A stretch of 64,000 nucleotides of DNA from Phycisphaeraceae bacterium (GCA_029260655.1 JAJDCU010000059.1:44860-108859), one strand, 5' to 3'. Counted from the stretch's first letter, positions 35,418 through 44,541 are shown. Numbers and translations are program-made. The notes: a model not told the origin generated them from the sequence alone.

Positions 35418-35909
35418 TTAAAACGGTATGTCGTCTTCCTCCACCGGCTGGTGGGCCGGCCCGGCGTTCGCGGCGGCGGGTGCTGCCCGGCCCGAACCCC
35501 CGCCCCCGGATGCGCCTCCGGATGCGCCCCCGGATTGACTTTGATACCCACCGCCCGAGCCCCCGCCCTCGCCGCCGCGGGAATCGATGAACTGGAAGTT
35601 CTCGACCACGACCTTGAGCTTGGAACGGTTGCCGCCGTCCTTGTCCTGCCACTGGTCGAGCTTGAGTCGGCCTTCGATGTAAATCGGTCGGCCCTTCTTG
35701 AGGTACTGGTTGATCACCTCGGCGGTACGGCCCCAGGCCTCGCAATCTACGAACGTCGTCTCTTCCTGCTTCTCGTTGGTCTGCTTGTTGAACCACGTCC
35801 GGTTGATCGCCAGCCCGATGTTCGCCACCGCCTGGTTGTTGGGCGTGAAACGCAGTTCCGGGTCGCGCGTGAGGTTGCCCATCAGCATGACCTTGTTCAG
35901 ATTAGGCAT
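35418..35909 (-). CDS. ssb: Single-stranded DNA-binding protein
   Basis: The OB-fold covers about residues 1-108 (NKVMLMGNLTRDPELR, FVDCEAWGRTAEV, IYIEGRLKLDQW). A Gly/Ser-rich linker follows and the C-terminal tip EEDDIPF is the acidic peptide that recruits repair and replication partners. Length is about 163 residues. The ATG at 35909 begins MPNLNK as in the family. It sits between rpsF and rplI as in most bacteria. Confidence 0.97.
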   Translation of the reverse strand: MPNLNKVMLMGNLTRDPELRFTPNNQAVANIGLAINRTWFNKQTNEKQEETTFVDCEAWGRTAEVINQYLKKGRPIYIEGRLKLDQWQDKDGGNRSKLKVVVENFQFIDSRGGEGGGSGGGYQSQSGGASGGASGGGGSGRAAPAAANAGPAHQPVEEDDIPF

Positions 35910-35977
35910 GGTCCGGCTCCGCGCGGGGTTCAAAGGCGGTCTTCAACAAACAAAAATAGCACCGGCCTGCTGCGTGC

Positions 35978-36529
35978 TTACTCTGCGGCCTTGGCCGTGG
36001 GCTCGGCGGCGGGCTCGGCGGATACTTTAGCAGTCTCATCGGATGCTTTAGCGGGTTCAGCCGGTGCGGCGTCCTTAGCAGGCTCAGCAGTTGCTTTAGC
36101 GGGCTTCGCTTCGGCCGGCTCGGCGGAGCGCTCCGCCTCCTGCTCACGCAGCTTCAACTCGGCTTCACTGTTCTTGGCCTCTTCGAGCTCCTGGTCCATC
36201 TCGGTCTGGCCCATGTGGTCGCAGCGCGTCACCATCGCACGCAGCACCAGCTCCGAGAGGTTGCAGGCCCGCTCGGACTCTGTGAGCTTGGTCCCATCGG
36301 CGCGGAACAGCGACCGCAGGTAGAGGCCTCGCTTCTGGCCCTTGACCGGGTACGCCAGCTTGCGGTCGTCCCACTTGCCCAGGGTGATGATCTGGGCGTC
36401 GATCCGGCCGAGGATATCTCGGACGTGCTCGATCGCCGCACCGATCCCCCCGCCGATCGCCGACTGGCTCATCAGGAACAAGCCCTCGTACAGGTCGCTG
36501 TTATCAAATGAATCGCTTGAATCGCTCAT
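35978..36529 (-). CDS. rpsF: 30S ribosomal protein S6 with long C-terminal extension
   Basis: The S6 core spans about residues 10-110 (LYEGLFLMSQS, HVRDILGRIDAQIITLGKWD, LAYPVKGQKRGLYLRSLF). After this, about 70 residues of Glu-rich coiled coil and Ala/Pro/Lys/Glu repeats follow (units like AEPAKA), beyond the usual S6 length of about 100-135. The gene for S18, which normally lies between ssb and rplI, is absent from this cluster. I chose the ATG at 36529 (MSDSSDSF) preceded by GGAG. Confidence 0.94.
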   Translation of the reverse strand: MSDSSDSFDNSDLYEGLFLMSQSAIGGGIGAAIEHVRDILGRIDAQIITLGKWDDRKLAYPVKGQKRGLYLRSLFRADGTKLTESERACNLSELVLRAMVTRCDHMGQTEMDQELEEAKNSEAELKLREQEAERSAEPAEAKPAKATAEPAKDAAPAEPAKASDETAKVSAEPAAEPTAKAAE

Positions 36530-36672
36530 CGGGTTGCGTCTCCATCCCGCTCGGTGGCCCCGGCCGACGCAGCCGGGACGCCGGCCCACGCCAACAGGCA
36601 TGGCCAAGCGGTCATAGGTAGCCCATCAGGATACCCCGATCCCGGCGGTGGAGCAAAACCACGGCAAGGCAG

Positions 36673-36698
36673 AAAAAAACCACGCCTGGGCGGCGTGG
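36673..36698 (-). terminator. Intrinsic terminator after tRNA-Asp
   Basis: On the minus strand CCACGCC and GGCGTGG form a 7-bp stem with a 5-base loop, followed by seven T (36673-36679 on the plus strand as A). Confidence 0.85.
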
Positions 36699-36716
36699 TC
36701 TGGGGTCTCGCGTAAG

Positions 36717-36790
36717 CGAGGGTGACGAGATTCGAACTCGCAACCTCCGGATCGACAGTCCGGTGCTCTAACCAATTGAGCTACACCCCC
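36717..36790 (-). tRNA. tRNA-Asp (anticodon GTC)
   Basis: The 74-nt cloverleaf is complete. The acceptor GGGGGTG pairs with CACCCTC, the D arm contains TAGCTCAATTGGTTAGAGCA, the anticodon stem CCGGA/TCCGG encloses CT-GTC-GA, and the T arm contains GAGTTCGAATCTC. A G follows as discriminator base and CCA is not encoded. A terminator follows within 20 nt. Confidence 0.97.
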
Positions 36791-36993
36791 AAGGGGGCAC
36801 CCGCTAAGGCGAGTGAGCCACATACTCTAGTTTTGGCCGGCGGGATGTCAACTGCCCGTTGGGCCGGCGTCTGTCCGTATTCTCGGCGGGCTGACCGGTG
36901 GGCTACGGATCGGTCATCGGCCGACCGCCCTGAACTATGCCAAGGCTCCTGGACCCTCGCCGGACTTGCCGCAGGGCGGTGATGCTTACTTTG

Positions 36994-38034
36994 CTACCGG
37001 GCGATCTTCTTGAATCGACCCGTCTTGGCGGCTTCCATGGCGGTAAGGATGATGTCCAGGGCGCGGTAGCCCTCCAGGCCGTCGATCTGCGGCTTTCGGC
37101 GCTTGATGATCGAGTCGGTGAAGCTGTCGATGATCCCGCTGGCGACCTGTCGGGTGTTGGTCGAAACAGCGCCGACCTGGTGGCACTCGCGCTCGCCGTT
37201 GCGGTATTCGACGACGACGCCAAAGTCCTTGTGCTTGCCGACCTTGATGACCCCGCCGGAGCAGAAGACGGTGGTGCCGTTATCTTCTCCGCCGTAGTTG
37301 GTCCAGGAGATGTTCATGGACCCGACGACCCCGGAGCGTGACTTGAGGGTGATATAGGCGTTGTCGTCCAGGGGGATGAGTCGGCCTTTTTCGGTGCGTT
37401 TGTCGAGCGTTGAGATGACGCCGCCAACGAGGACGAACTCCTCGCCGAGCAGCCATCGCATGAGATCGGCCTTATGCACGCCCAGGTCGCCGGTGACGCC
37501 CATCACGGCCGGCTCCTTCTTGAAAAACCAACTCTTGGGCCCGTCGACCGACCAGCCATCGGGCCCGGGGTGTTTGAACGAGGTTTCGAAAGCGATGGGC
37601 TTGCCGACCCGGCCCGAGTCCAGGACCTCCTTGGCCTTAATGTGGGTGGGCATGAGCCGCTGATTCATCCCGACCATGAGATACTTGCGCGCCTGCCTGG
37701 CGGCGGCGATCATCTTCTTGCCCTCGGCGCGTGTGGTGGCCATGGGCTTTTCGACCAGGACGTGCAGGCCGGCTTTGAAAGCGTCGACCGTCATCGGGGC
37801 GTGGAGCTTGTTGGGCCCGCAAACGGCGACGGCGTCGAGCTTCTGCTCCTTGAGCATCTTCCTGTAATCCGTGTAGGCCGCCGCGCCGTGGTGCTCGGCG
37901 ATTTCCTTGGCCCGGCCTCGGACCGGGTCGGCGATCGCGACGATCTGAGACCGCCTGTTCGCCGCCGCCTCGGGGATGTGACGGCGCTGCGCGATCGCGC
38001 CGCAACCGATGATGCCGTACCTCACTGTCTTCAT
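36994..38034 (-). CDS. Gfo/Idh/MocA family oxidoreductase
   Basis: This is a predicted NAD(P)-dependent sugar or inositol dehydrogenase of about 346 residues. The Rossmann motif YGIIGCGAIAQRRHIPE and the catalytic EKP motif (VEKPMATTRAEGKKMI) are typical, as is GMNQRLMPTHIKAKE downstream. The substrate is not deducible. The ATG at 38034 has AGGAG at five bases; a further ATG at 38037 is too close to it. It lies between tRNA-Asp and a FabZ-like gene on the same strand. Confidence 0.93.
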   Translation of the reverse strand: MKTVRYGIIGCGAIAQRRHIPEAAANRRSQIVAIADPVRGRAKEIAEHHGAAAYTDYRKMLKEQKLDAVAVCGPNKLHAPMTVDAFKAGLHVLVEKPMATTRAEGKKMIAAARQARKYLMVGMNQRLMPTHIKAKEVLDSGRVGKPIAFETSFKHPGPDGWSVDGPKSWFFKKEPAVMGVTGDLGVHKADLMRWLLGEEFVLVGGVISTLDKRTEKGRLIPLDDNAYITLKSRSGVVGSMNISWTNYGGEDNGTTVFCSGGVIKVGKHKDFGVVVEYRNGERECHQVGAVSTNTRQVASGIIDSFTDSIIKRRKPQIDGLEGYRALDIILTAMEAAKTGRFKKIAR

Positions 38035-38189
38035 CATGTCTCCTGTCCTACCGCCAAAGCCCGGCGGTGGCCCGGGCGCGGCAACGAAAAAACTATTGGA
38101 CTTGCGGTAAGCCCCACACAACAAGAGCAGATGATACCGATCATCGGCCCGCCTTGCGTAGGCGTATCCGGCAGATGCTGTTGCGGTTA

Positions 38190-38660
38190 TTACATCGGCA
38201 TGCCGATGATCTTCGCCTCGAAGACCAACGCGCCGTCGACGAGCCCCTGGACACTGCACTTGCACCGCCGAGGCCGCAATTCGGTCTGCTCACAGAGGAT
38301 GTGCAGCCGATTGCCCGGGACAACCTGCCCGCGGAACTTCACGTCCTCGACGCCCGCAAAGCCCATGAACCGGGTCTTGAGCTGGGTGAGGCAGACGAAG
38401 CTGGCGAGTTGGGCGCCCGCCTCGACCATCAGCACACCTGGGAAGATGGGCCGACCTGGGATATGCCCGGGAACCCAGAACTCGTCGGGTTTCACGTCCC
38501 GGTAGGCCAGGGTGTGGACCAGGTCGTCGGAGGCGTAGATGATCCCGTCGATCAGCCGCATCGCCCCGCGGTGGGGGTTGACCTTTTCGATCTCCTTGAC
38601 CCCGAAAAGGTCTTGAGTCAGGTCGATCCGGGAGATATCAAATAGCAGCGATGGGGCCAT
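38190..38660 (-). CDS. fabZ: 3-hydroxyacyl-ACP dehydratase (FabZ-like hotdog protein)
   Basis: This 156-residue hotdog-fold protein has the FabZ helix motif with catalytic His: PGHIPGRPIFPGVLMVEAGA. PHRGAMRLIDGI at the N terminus matches the substrate-loop motif (PHR.P.L.VD.V). It should dehydrate 3-hydroxyacyl-ACP in fatty acid synthesis. AAGGG precedes the ATG at 38660. Planctomycetes often carry several FabZ-like paralogues, so it could also serve lipid A or another acyl pathway. Confidence 0.85.
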   Translation of the reverse strand: MAPSLLFDISRIDLTQDLFGVKEIEKVNPHRGAMRLIDGIIYASDDLVHTLAYRDVKPDEFWVPGHIPGRPIFPGVLMVEAGAQLASFVCLTQLKTRFMGFAGVEDVKFRGQVVPGNRLHILCEQTELRPRRCKCSVQGLVDGALVFEAKIIGMPM

Positions 38661-38838
38661 ACCCTTACGGATCCTTCTTCATCCGGCTAGCCGCTTTTGA
38701 TCGGGCCAGACGTATCACGCCGCCGGATCCCAGCCACCGGTCTGATCGGGTTGAACGCGCCAACTCGCCGGGATCAACGGCCATAACCGCCGCGGCAGGG
38801 GTAAACGTGCTTATGGGTAACTAGAGCCTTGCCTGTGC

Positions 38839-39015
38839 TTAGTCGCCGTCACGATTTTCCAGGACCTTCACGCGAAGCGCCTGGGCCAGGTTCTTCACGT
38901 CCTGCATCAACTTGCGGACGCGTGTTCCGGCCGCCTTATTGCCGCCAGCGGCCTTACGCAGGTCGTCCTCGACAGATCCAATCAGGCTCTTGAGCTGTTC
39001 GTAAGTATCAAGCAT
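38839..39015 (-). CDS. Histone H1-like Hc1-type small protein
   Basis: This 58-residue protein has a helical N-terminal part (YEQLKSLIGSVEDDLRKA) and the Hc1-like core (GGNKAAGTRVRKLMQDVKNL). It matches the chlamydial/planctomycete Hc1 family in length and pattern, without the long Lys/Ala tail of the chlamydial protein. A role in nucleoid organisation is likely from the family. I chose the ATG at 39015 because the upstream residues are not family-like. Confidence 0.85.
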   Translation of the reverse strand: MLDTYEQLKSLIGSVEDDLRKAAGGNKAAGTRVRKLMQDVKNLAQALRVKVLENRDGD

Positions 39016-39179
39016 GATGCCTCCAGTAGGGGGTAAGTGGCTTTCCAAGCCCGTGGTGGGCGAAAGTAGCCTACCCAAGCACGTCAACGGCGGCAAATGA
39101 GGCCCAAAAACCGGGATCCCGCTCAGCGATGGATTGATCGCCTGGCGATTGTCCCATGCTCTGGGGCCTGCCAGCGGCC

Positions 39180-40727
39180 TTAGCCCTGAGATATCACGCC
39201 AATGCCGCTGTGATGCGCCAGGGCGTCGATCAGACCTTGGACGCTGGACGGAGACGCCTCCAGCGTGACCTCAAGCCCCAACTCACGCAGGGTCTGGCTG
39301 GTCACCGGACCGATGGACGCGGTCTGGACGCGGTCCAATAGCGTCCGTTCGTCACCCAGAAGCTTGACGAAGTTGTCGGCGGTGGATGAGCTGGTAAACG
39401 TCACCCAGTCGATTCGACCCTCGCGCAGCGCCGTGACGACTTCATCGGCCAGCCCGTCGGCGATACGGGTCTGGTAGGCCGTCAACTCGGTCACCTCTGC
39501 CCCCGCCTCGGTCAGCCGCTTAGGCAGCGCGGGCCTGGCGATGTCGGCCCGCAGCAGCAACACCTTCCGGCCACGCACGTCCTGCTCGGCGATCAGTTCG
39601 TCGGCCAGCGCTTCGCCCATTGTCCGCCTGGGCACAAAGTCCGGGCGGATAGACAGCCGGCGCGCAAGCTCATCGGTCGTGGCCTGGCCGACCGACGCGA
39701 CCTTGACACCGCTTAGATGCCGGGCATCCAGCCCAAGCGCTTCAAGCCGGTCCGCCAAAGCCCCCGCCCCGTTGGCGCTGGTCAGGATCAGCCAGTCGTA
39801 GCCGCCGATCGCTTTTACCTGCCGATCAACCTCGGACCAATCCCTCGGCGGGACGACCTGAATCGTCGGGGCCTCGTACACCTCCGCGCCCAGTTCATCG
39901 AGGCCCCGGCTCAGCGCCGAAGCCTGCTGACGTGTGCGGGTCACCAACACACTGCGGCCGAATAACGGGCGTGAGGTAAAGAAGTCCAGTCCCGGCTCAT
40001 TAAGGCCGGCAACCTGCCCAACCAGGATGATCGCCGGGGAGCTTATCCCCTGCTCCTGGATGAGTTGCTCGATACTTTCTAACGAACCGCGGACCGATCG
40101 CTGCTTGGCGCGCGTGCCCCACTGTACGACGGCTGCGGGTGTGGCCGGGTCAAGCGCGTGTTGGGTCAGGCTCGACACGATCCGTGGCAGTTGCCCGATG
40201 CCCATGTAGAAACACGCGGTCCCCCCCGCGGAGATCAAGCCGGCGAGGGATTGGTAGTCCACAGCGGTGTCGGTTTTGGTGGGGTCTTCGTGGCCGGTGA
40301 CGAAGGTGACGGTGCTGGCAACCTTGCGGTGGGTGACGGGGATGCCCGCGTAGGCCGGGGCCGCGATCCCGCTGGTGATCCCGGGGATGACCTGACATTT
40401 CACGCCGTGGCCCGCCAGGAACGCCGCCTCCTCCGCGCCTCGGCCGAACAGATACGGGTCCCCGCCCTTGAGCCGGACGACCTGCAGGCCCTCCTGGGCG
40501 AGATCAACCAATAACTGGTTGGTCTGGTCCTGGGTCAGCTTGTGGTCGCCGCCGCGTTTGCCCACGTCGATCTGCCTGGCGTCGGGCCTGGCCTCGTCCA
40601 GCAGCCTGGGGTTCGCCAGGGCATCGAAGACCACCACGTCCGCGCGGCGAAGCCGATCAAGCCCCATAGCCGTGATCAGCCCGGGATCGCCCGGGCCGGC
40701 TCCGATAAGTGATACGAAACCCGTCAT
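39180..40727 (-). CDS. Uroporphyrinogen-III C-methyltransferase / uroporphyrinogen-III synthase fusion
   Basis: Residues 1-250 are a SAM-dependent methyltransferase (CobA/CysG type) making precorrin-2: SLIGAGPGDPGLIT, VRLKGGDPYLFGRGAEE, VIPGITSGIAAPAYAGIPVTHR. Residues about 265-515 are uroporphyrinogen-III synthase (HemD), which closes the macrocycle: SVLVTRTRQQASALSRGLDE, DWLILTSANGAGAL and WVTFTSSSTADNF. Together with the dehydrogenase at 5737 this supplies siroheme or cobalamin precursors. The ATG at 40727 begins MTGFVSLIG; an in-frame ATG seven codons upstream is possible. Confidence 0.95.
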   Translation of the reverse strand: MTGFVSLIGAGPGDPGLITAMGLDRLRRADVVVFDALANPRLLDEARPDARQIDVGKRGGDHKLTQDQTNQLLVDLAQEGLQVVRLKGGDPYLFGRGAEEAAFLAGHGVKCQVIPGITSGIAAPAYAGIPVTHRKVASTVTFVTGHEDPTKTDTAVDYQSLAGLISAGGTACFYMGIGQLPRIVSSLTQHALDPATPAAVVQWGTRAKQRSVRGSLESIEQLIQEQGISSPAIILVGQVAGLNEPGLDFFTSRPLFGRSVLVTRTRQQASALSRGLDELGAEVYEAPTIQVVPPRDWSEVDRQVKAIGGYDWLILTSANGAGALADRLEALGLDARHLSGVKVASVGQATTDELARRLSIRPDFVPRRTMGEALADELIAEQDVRGRKVLLLRADIARPALPKRLTEAGAEVTELTAYQTRIADGLADEVVTALREGRIDWVTFTSSSTADNFVKLLGDERTLLDRVQTASIGPVTSQTLRELGLEVTLEASPSSVQGLIDALAHHSGIGVISQG

Positions 40728-40844
40728 TTTTCGCTCTTGGTGTGTCAAGCTGAGTAAACCTTACTGGTTGTCCGGCCGATCCAGTCCCTAGGCAACACCC
40801 GCGGTGCCCAAACATCCGCCACACGAGCCCGACAGGAGCCGAGC

Positions 40845-41225
40845 ATGAATGACATCGACCCCAACATCCTCAAGCTCGTCAAACCCCCCTCCGAGCCCGG
40901 CGATACCCTCTTCCTGGACCGACGCGGCTGCGACCGCTCGCCCCTGATCGGCCTGGCCACCGCCATCATCGCCGACCACAGCGACCCCAAACTGCCCGCC
41001 AAGAAGATCTGCACCGTCCAACTGGCCAATATCTGCGATACCGGGTTGGGCGTGATTGTCGGTGAACCCGTCTCTACGGGCAAACACATCCATATCACCG
41101 TCTTCATCCAGCCCCACGGCCCCGAACGCGGCTACGACCTCAGCGGGACCGTTGTCCGCTGCATCAAGCACGAGCTGGGCTACGAGGTCGGTATCAAAAC
41201 CCCCTCCAGAATCCTCGCCGCCTGA
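40845..41225 (+). CDS. PilZ-like small protein (divergent)
   Basis: This 126-residue cytoplasmic protein has DRRGCDRSPL at about 25-34, reminiscent of the RxxxR c-di-GMP motif, and VQLANICDTGLGVIV in the place of the D/N-x-S-x-x-G motif (Cys replaces Ser). A beta-rich layout fits a PilZ barrel. Binding of c-di-GMP is not certain because of the changed residue. It is divergent from the CobA-HemD gene. Confidence 0.6.
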   Translation: MNDIDPNILKLVKPPSEPGDTLFLDRRGCDRSPLIGLATAIIADHSDPKLPAKKICTVQLANICDTGLGVIVGEPVSTGKHIHITVFIQPHGPERGYDLSGTVVRCIKHELGYEVGIKTPSRILAA

Positions 41226-41430
41226 CCCATCAGCTGCCGAAAATGTCGATGAGCTGACTTCCTCCAGGCCCACTCAGACCCGGACCTGGGAAGCCTGCGA
41301 AGCGGCTCAAGGCCTGACCACGTCGCATTAGCCGCCTGCTACACCCGTTCACGGCACCTATTCACCGAGGCCCGTCCGAGGGTGCCTGGCATCTGTCGCT
41401 GCGCTAGATCTTTGACGGGGGGCAGAAAAT

Positions 41431-43329
41431 TTGACGGCCTGGACCAATTGCGACACGATACTCTTAATTAGATCGCCGCAATCACCACTGTATCGCCACA
41501 CCCGGGCGGGAAGCGAGAACACCTTGGTCCGATCCAACACCGACAGCAACAGCCTAAGCCTATCCCTACCCGTCAGACAAGACCGCGCCAGCGTCCACGC
41601 CGCCAATCAGGCGGATGTGCCCCCGCACCCGCTGGGCGACAAGGCCCGGGTGCTGCTGACCAGCGTCTTTGGGCCCTACGCCCAGGATGACGAATACGGC
41701 AGCCGATCCATCAACCCCATGGAGCTGTACCACAACCAGGTCACACGCACCCAGGGGCCGTTCTCCCTGCGGATGTTCCACCGGTCCTGGGGGATCATGC
41801 TGCTGCAGGCGAATATCAGTGCGCCCTGCACGCTGCTTGACTTTCCAAGGCTCGAACGCTTCATCGAAGAGATCAGCCAGCATACCTACGACATCATCGG
41901 CATCACCGCGATCATGCCCAACGTCGGCAAGGTCGAGCATATGTGCCGACTGATCCGAGAGGTCCAGCCCCAGGCGACGATCGTGATCGGCGGGCACATC
42001 GCCAACATGCCCGGGCTGGACAAGCGCATCGAAGCCGACCACATCGTTCGAGGCGAAGGCATACGCTGGCTCAGGCGGTTCCTCGGCGAGCGCGAAGACC
42101 AGCCCATCCGCCACCCACGCATCCTCTCGGGGATCGGTGCCCGCACGATGGGCATGACGCTCAGCGAAAAGCCCGGCGACGTCGCCGCCACCCTCATCCC
42201 CTCCGTCGGCTGCCCCGTCGGGTGCAACTTCTGCTCAACCAGCGCGATGTTCGGCGGAAAGGGCAAGTTCCTCAACTTCTACGAAACAGGCGACGAGCTC
42301 TTCGAGGTCATGCTCGACCTGGAACGCACGCTCAAGGTCAACTCCTTCTTCATCATGGATGAGAACTTCCTCCTGCACCGAAAGCGCGCGCTGCGCGTGC
42401 TCGAACTGATGAAAGAGCACAACAAGTCCTGGTCGCTCTACGTCTTCTCGTCCGCCAACGTGCTTAAGTCCTATTCGATCGAGCAGCTCATCGGGTTAGG
42501 TATTTCCTGGGTCTGGATGGGCCTGGAAGGCAAGTCCAGCAAGTACGCCAAGCTCAGCGGGACCAACACGCTCGATCTGGTCAAGACCCTGCAATCCCAC
42601 GGCGTCCGCGTCCTGGGCTCGTCGATCATCGGCATGGAAGAACACACCCCCGAAAACCTCGACGAGGCGATCGACTTCTCCGTCAGTCACGACACCGAGT
42701 TCCACCAGTTCATGCTCTACACCCCGATCCCCGGCACGATGCTCTGGGAAGAGATGAAGAAGCAAGGCAGCCTCACCGATCCTGGCTGCAAGGACGCCGC
42801 CGACACCCACGGCCAACTCCGATTTAACTACACCCACCCCAACCTCAAGGACGGGATTGAAACCGAGTTTCTGCTCAAAGCCTTCGACCGCGATTTCGAA
42901 GTCAACGGCCCGAGCATCATCCGGGTGACCCGAACCACGCTCGCCGGCTGGAAACGCTACCGCAAGCACCCCGACGCACGTGTGCGTAAGCGATTCGCCC
43001 AAGAGGCGGCGGAACTGCCGACCGCACACGCCGGGTCGCTCTGGGCGGCACGCAAATGGTTCGCCGACCGACCCGCCATACATAAGCGCATCGACGGTGT
43101 GCTACAGGACCTCTACCGCGAGTGCGGCCTCAAGGCCCGCCTGCTCGCCCCCTTGATCGGACGCTTCCTCTTCCGCAAGCTCCAAAGCGAAGATGCCCGG
43201 CTCAAACGCGGCTGGACTTACGAGCCGCCGACCTTCTACGAAACCACCCATCAACCCGCTCTCCACCCCGCCAGCGCCCCAGACACCGCCCCCGCCTGGT
43301 CACCGCTCCCCTCACCAACCGCGACGTGA
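41431..43329 (+). CDS. B12-binding domain radical SAM protein
   Basis: This is a predicted cobalamin-dependent radical SAM enzyme of about 630 residues. The N-terminal B12-binding-like domain has IIGITAIMPNVGKVEHM and TIVIGGHIANMPG. The radical SAM cluster motif is GCPVGCNFCSTS (C-x3-C-x2-C). The TIM-barrel continues with MDENFLLHRKRAL, WVWMGLEGKSSKYAKLSG and TPIPGTMLWEEM. The C-terminal 100 residues are basic and end in a Pro/Ala-rich tail. The first roughly 60 residues are not family-like, so the true start may be TTG 41524 or further downstream. The product and substrate are unknown. Its last 69 bases reappear at 44444-44512. Confidence 0.88.
   Translation: MTAWTNCDTILLIRSPQSPLYRHTRAGSENTLVRSNTDSNSLSLSLPVRQDRASVHAANQADVPPHPLGDKARVLLTSVFGPYAQDDEYGSRSINPMELYHNQVTRTQGPFSLRMFHRSWGIMLLQANISAPCTLLDFPRLERFIEEISQHTYDIIGITAIMPNVGKVEHMCRLIREVQPQATIVIGGHIANMPGLDKRIEADHIVRGEGIRWLRRFLGEREDQPIRHPRILSGIGARTMGMTLSEKPGDVAATLIPSVGCPVGCNFCSTSAMFGGKGKFLNFYETGDELFEVMLDLERTLKVNSFFIMDENFLLHRKRALRVLELMKEHNKSWSLYVFSSANVLKSYSIEQLIGLGISWVWMGLEGKSSKYAKLSGTNTLDLVKTLQSHGVRVLGSSIIGMEEHTPENLDEAIDFSVSHDTEFHQFMLYTPIPGTMLWEEMKKQGSLTDPGCKDAADTHGQLRFNYTHPNLKDGIETEFLLKAFDRDFEVNGPSIIRVTRTTLAGWKRYRKHPDARVRKRFAQEAAELPTAHAGSLWAARKWFADRPAIHKRIDGVLQDLYRECGLKARLLAPLIGRFLFRKLQSEDARLKRGWTYEPPTFYETTHQPALHPASAPDTAPAWSPLPSPTAT
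43261..43329 (+). repeat. Direct repeat copy 1 (3' end of radical SAM gene)
   Basis: The terminal 69 bases of the radical SAM gene, including its stop, match 44444-44512 with roughly 10 differences and no gap. The encoded tails differ at one residue (APDTAPAW against APNTAPAW). Confidence 0.85.
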
Positions 43330-43353
43330 TTCCGCGCCAGCGGCACAGCTCAG

Positions 43354-44316
43354 TCAGATCGACGCCCGAACCCTCAGTTCCGGTATCCGACACCGTTTCT
43401 TGCCCGGTCGTGATCGGCGATGAAGTGTAAAGATTCCGCCGATGACAATTAAGCTTAGAGTTGTCGGCTCTGGGGCGATCACTTCAAGGACGATATTGTC
43501 GAAATGGGAGCCACCGCCTTGAGATGTAATGCCTGAGGGCCCCCCGAACCGAATCCTGTCGAATCCATTGGCGGTTGTTTCCAGGCCCTCAAAGGTATTA
43601 GAAAAATCAGGCGTTCCGTCCATATCCATATCGATATCTAAGATCAGGGTCTCTGGCCCGATGCGGACGGAGTAGCGATGCCAACCCGCCCCGCCGGCAC
43701 CCAGGAAGCTGTTGCCCGGAACCTCCGAAAACGGGTCAAGCGGATCGGTTAAGACGGTACCCATGTCCCAGCCATCCCAGCCGATTACGCTGGGCCCGGC
43801 ACCCGGACCATTAAAAAGAATTGCTCGGTAGGCAAAATGCGGGATGGTGTCCACCAGCGGATCATCTCCGGGATCGAAAGCGTTCCAGTGGCCCAGCTCA
43901 ATGATGTTCTCAACGATCGGATTAAAGGGATTGTCGTTGAACCACCGCATCCCCAGAGACATCCGCTTGTTGTCAGGGTTGAGGCCTACGAGGCTGGTGT
44001 CATCGTCGAAGATGTCAACACTGAGCTTTAGCCACTCGGTCGTGGTGGGGAACACCGCGCCACCGGGGATCAACATCTCGTTGACAGATACGGTGCCGTC
44101 GTGAAACGCCGACTGCCCAACGGAGCCGCCTACACCGTCCGACCCCTGCGCGGGGTCCAGCGTGCCGACGGTCCCCAGCCACACGCCCTGCATCGCAGGA
44201 GTGTCGACGTAGCCCTCGAAGTCTTCGGTTACGAGGATATCACCCACCGCGCCCCACGACGTGCTGACCGCACCAAGCAACATCGCGCAGACCAACCCGT
44301 ACATGGTGTTACGCAC
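43354..44316 (-). CDS. PEP-CTERM protein, concanavalin-like exported protein
   Basis: This 320-residue exported protein has a signal peptide (about 1-22). The N-terminal part (ILVTEDFEGYVDTPAMQGVW) and beta-rich middle with GWHRYSVRIGPETLILDIDM look like a secreted lectin-like jelly roll. The PEP-CTERM tail starts at PEPTTLSLIVIGGIFTLH and is followed by RRSR. About 15 further residues (after RRSRPGKK) extend past the usual end. GTG 44316 follows GGAGGAGGAG. It is convergent with the radical SAM gene and flanked by the direct repeats at 43261 and 44444. Confidence 0.8.
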   Translation of the reverse strand: MRNTMYGLVCAMLLGAVSTSWGAVGDILVTEDFEGYVDTPAMQGVWLGTVGTLDPAQGSDGVGGSVGQSAFHDGTVSVNEMLIPGGAVFPTTTEWLKLSVDIFDDDTSLVGLNPDNKRMSLGMRWFNDNPFNPIVENIIELGHWNAFDPGDDPLVDTIPHFAYRAILFNGPGAGPSVIGWDGWDMGTVLTDPLDPFSEVPGNSFLGAGGAGWHRYSVRIGPETLILDIDMDMDGTPDFSNTFEGLETTANGFDRIRFGGPSGITSQGGGSHFDNIVLEVIAPEPTTLSLIVIGGIFTLHRRSRPGKKRCRIPELRVRASI

Positions 44317-44443
44317 TTTCTCCTCCTCCTATGCACTCGCGTCAACCGGCAACTCGGCTTCACAAATGCAATATCTGGACAAGAAGGTAGCACCGTCTGT
44401 GCAGAATATCAAGTTAAAAGATTCTGATTTCTCTAATAATACC

Positions 44444-44512
44444 CTCCACCCCGCCAGCGCTCCCAACACCGCCCCCGCCTGGTCACCACTCCCCTCGCCG
44501 ACGGCAACGTGA
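44444..44512 (+). repeat. Direct repeat copy 2
   Basis: This copy keeps the reading frame and TGA stop of the radical SAM tail (LHPASAPNTAPAWSPLPSPT and stop). The upstream bases are unrelated to the radical SAM gene. It starts 127 bp beyond the start of the PEP-CTERM gene. Confidence 0.85.
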
Positions 44513-44541
44513 CCAGCTACTTCCCGGGATATAGCGGCGAA

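Noticed and set aside
44261..44512. 83-codon plus-strand frame ending in the radical SAM-like tail
   Set aside because: Only its last 23 codons resemble a protein, and these come from the direct repeat; the rest is antisense to the PEP-CTERM gene and its leader.
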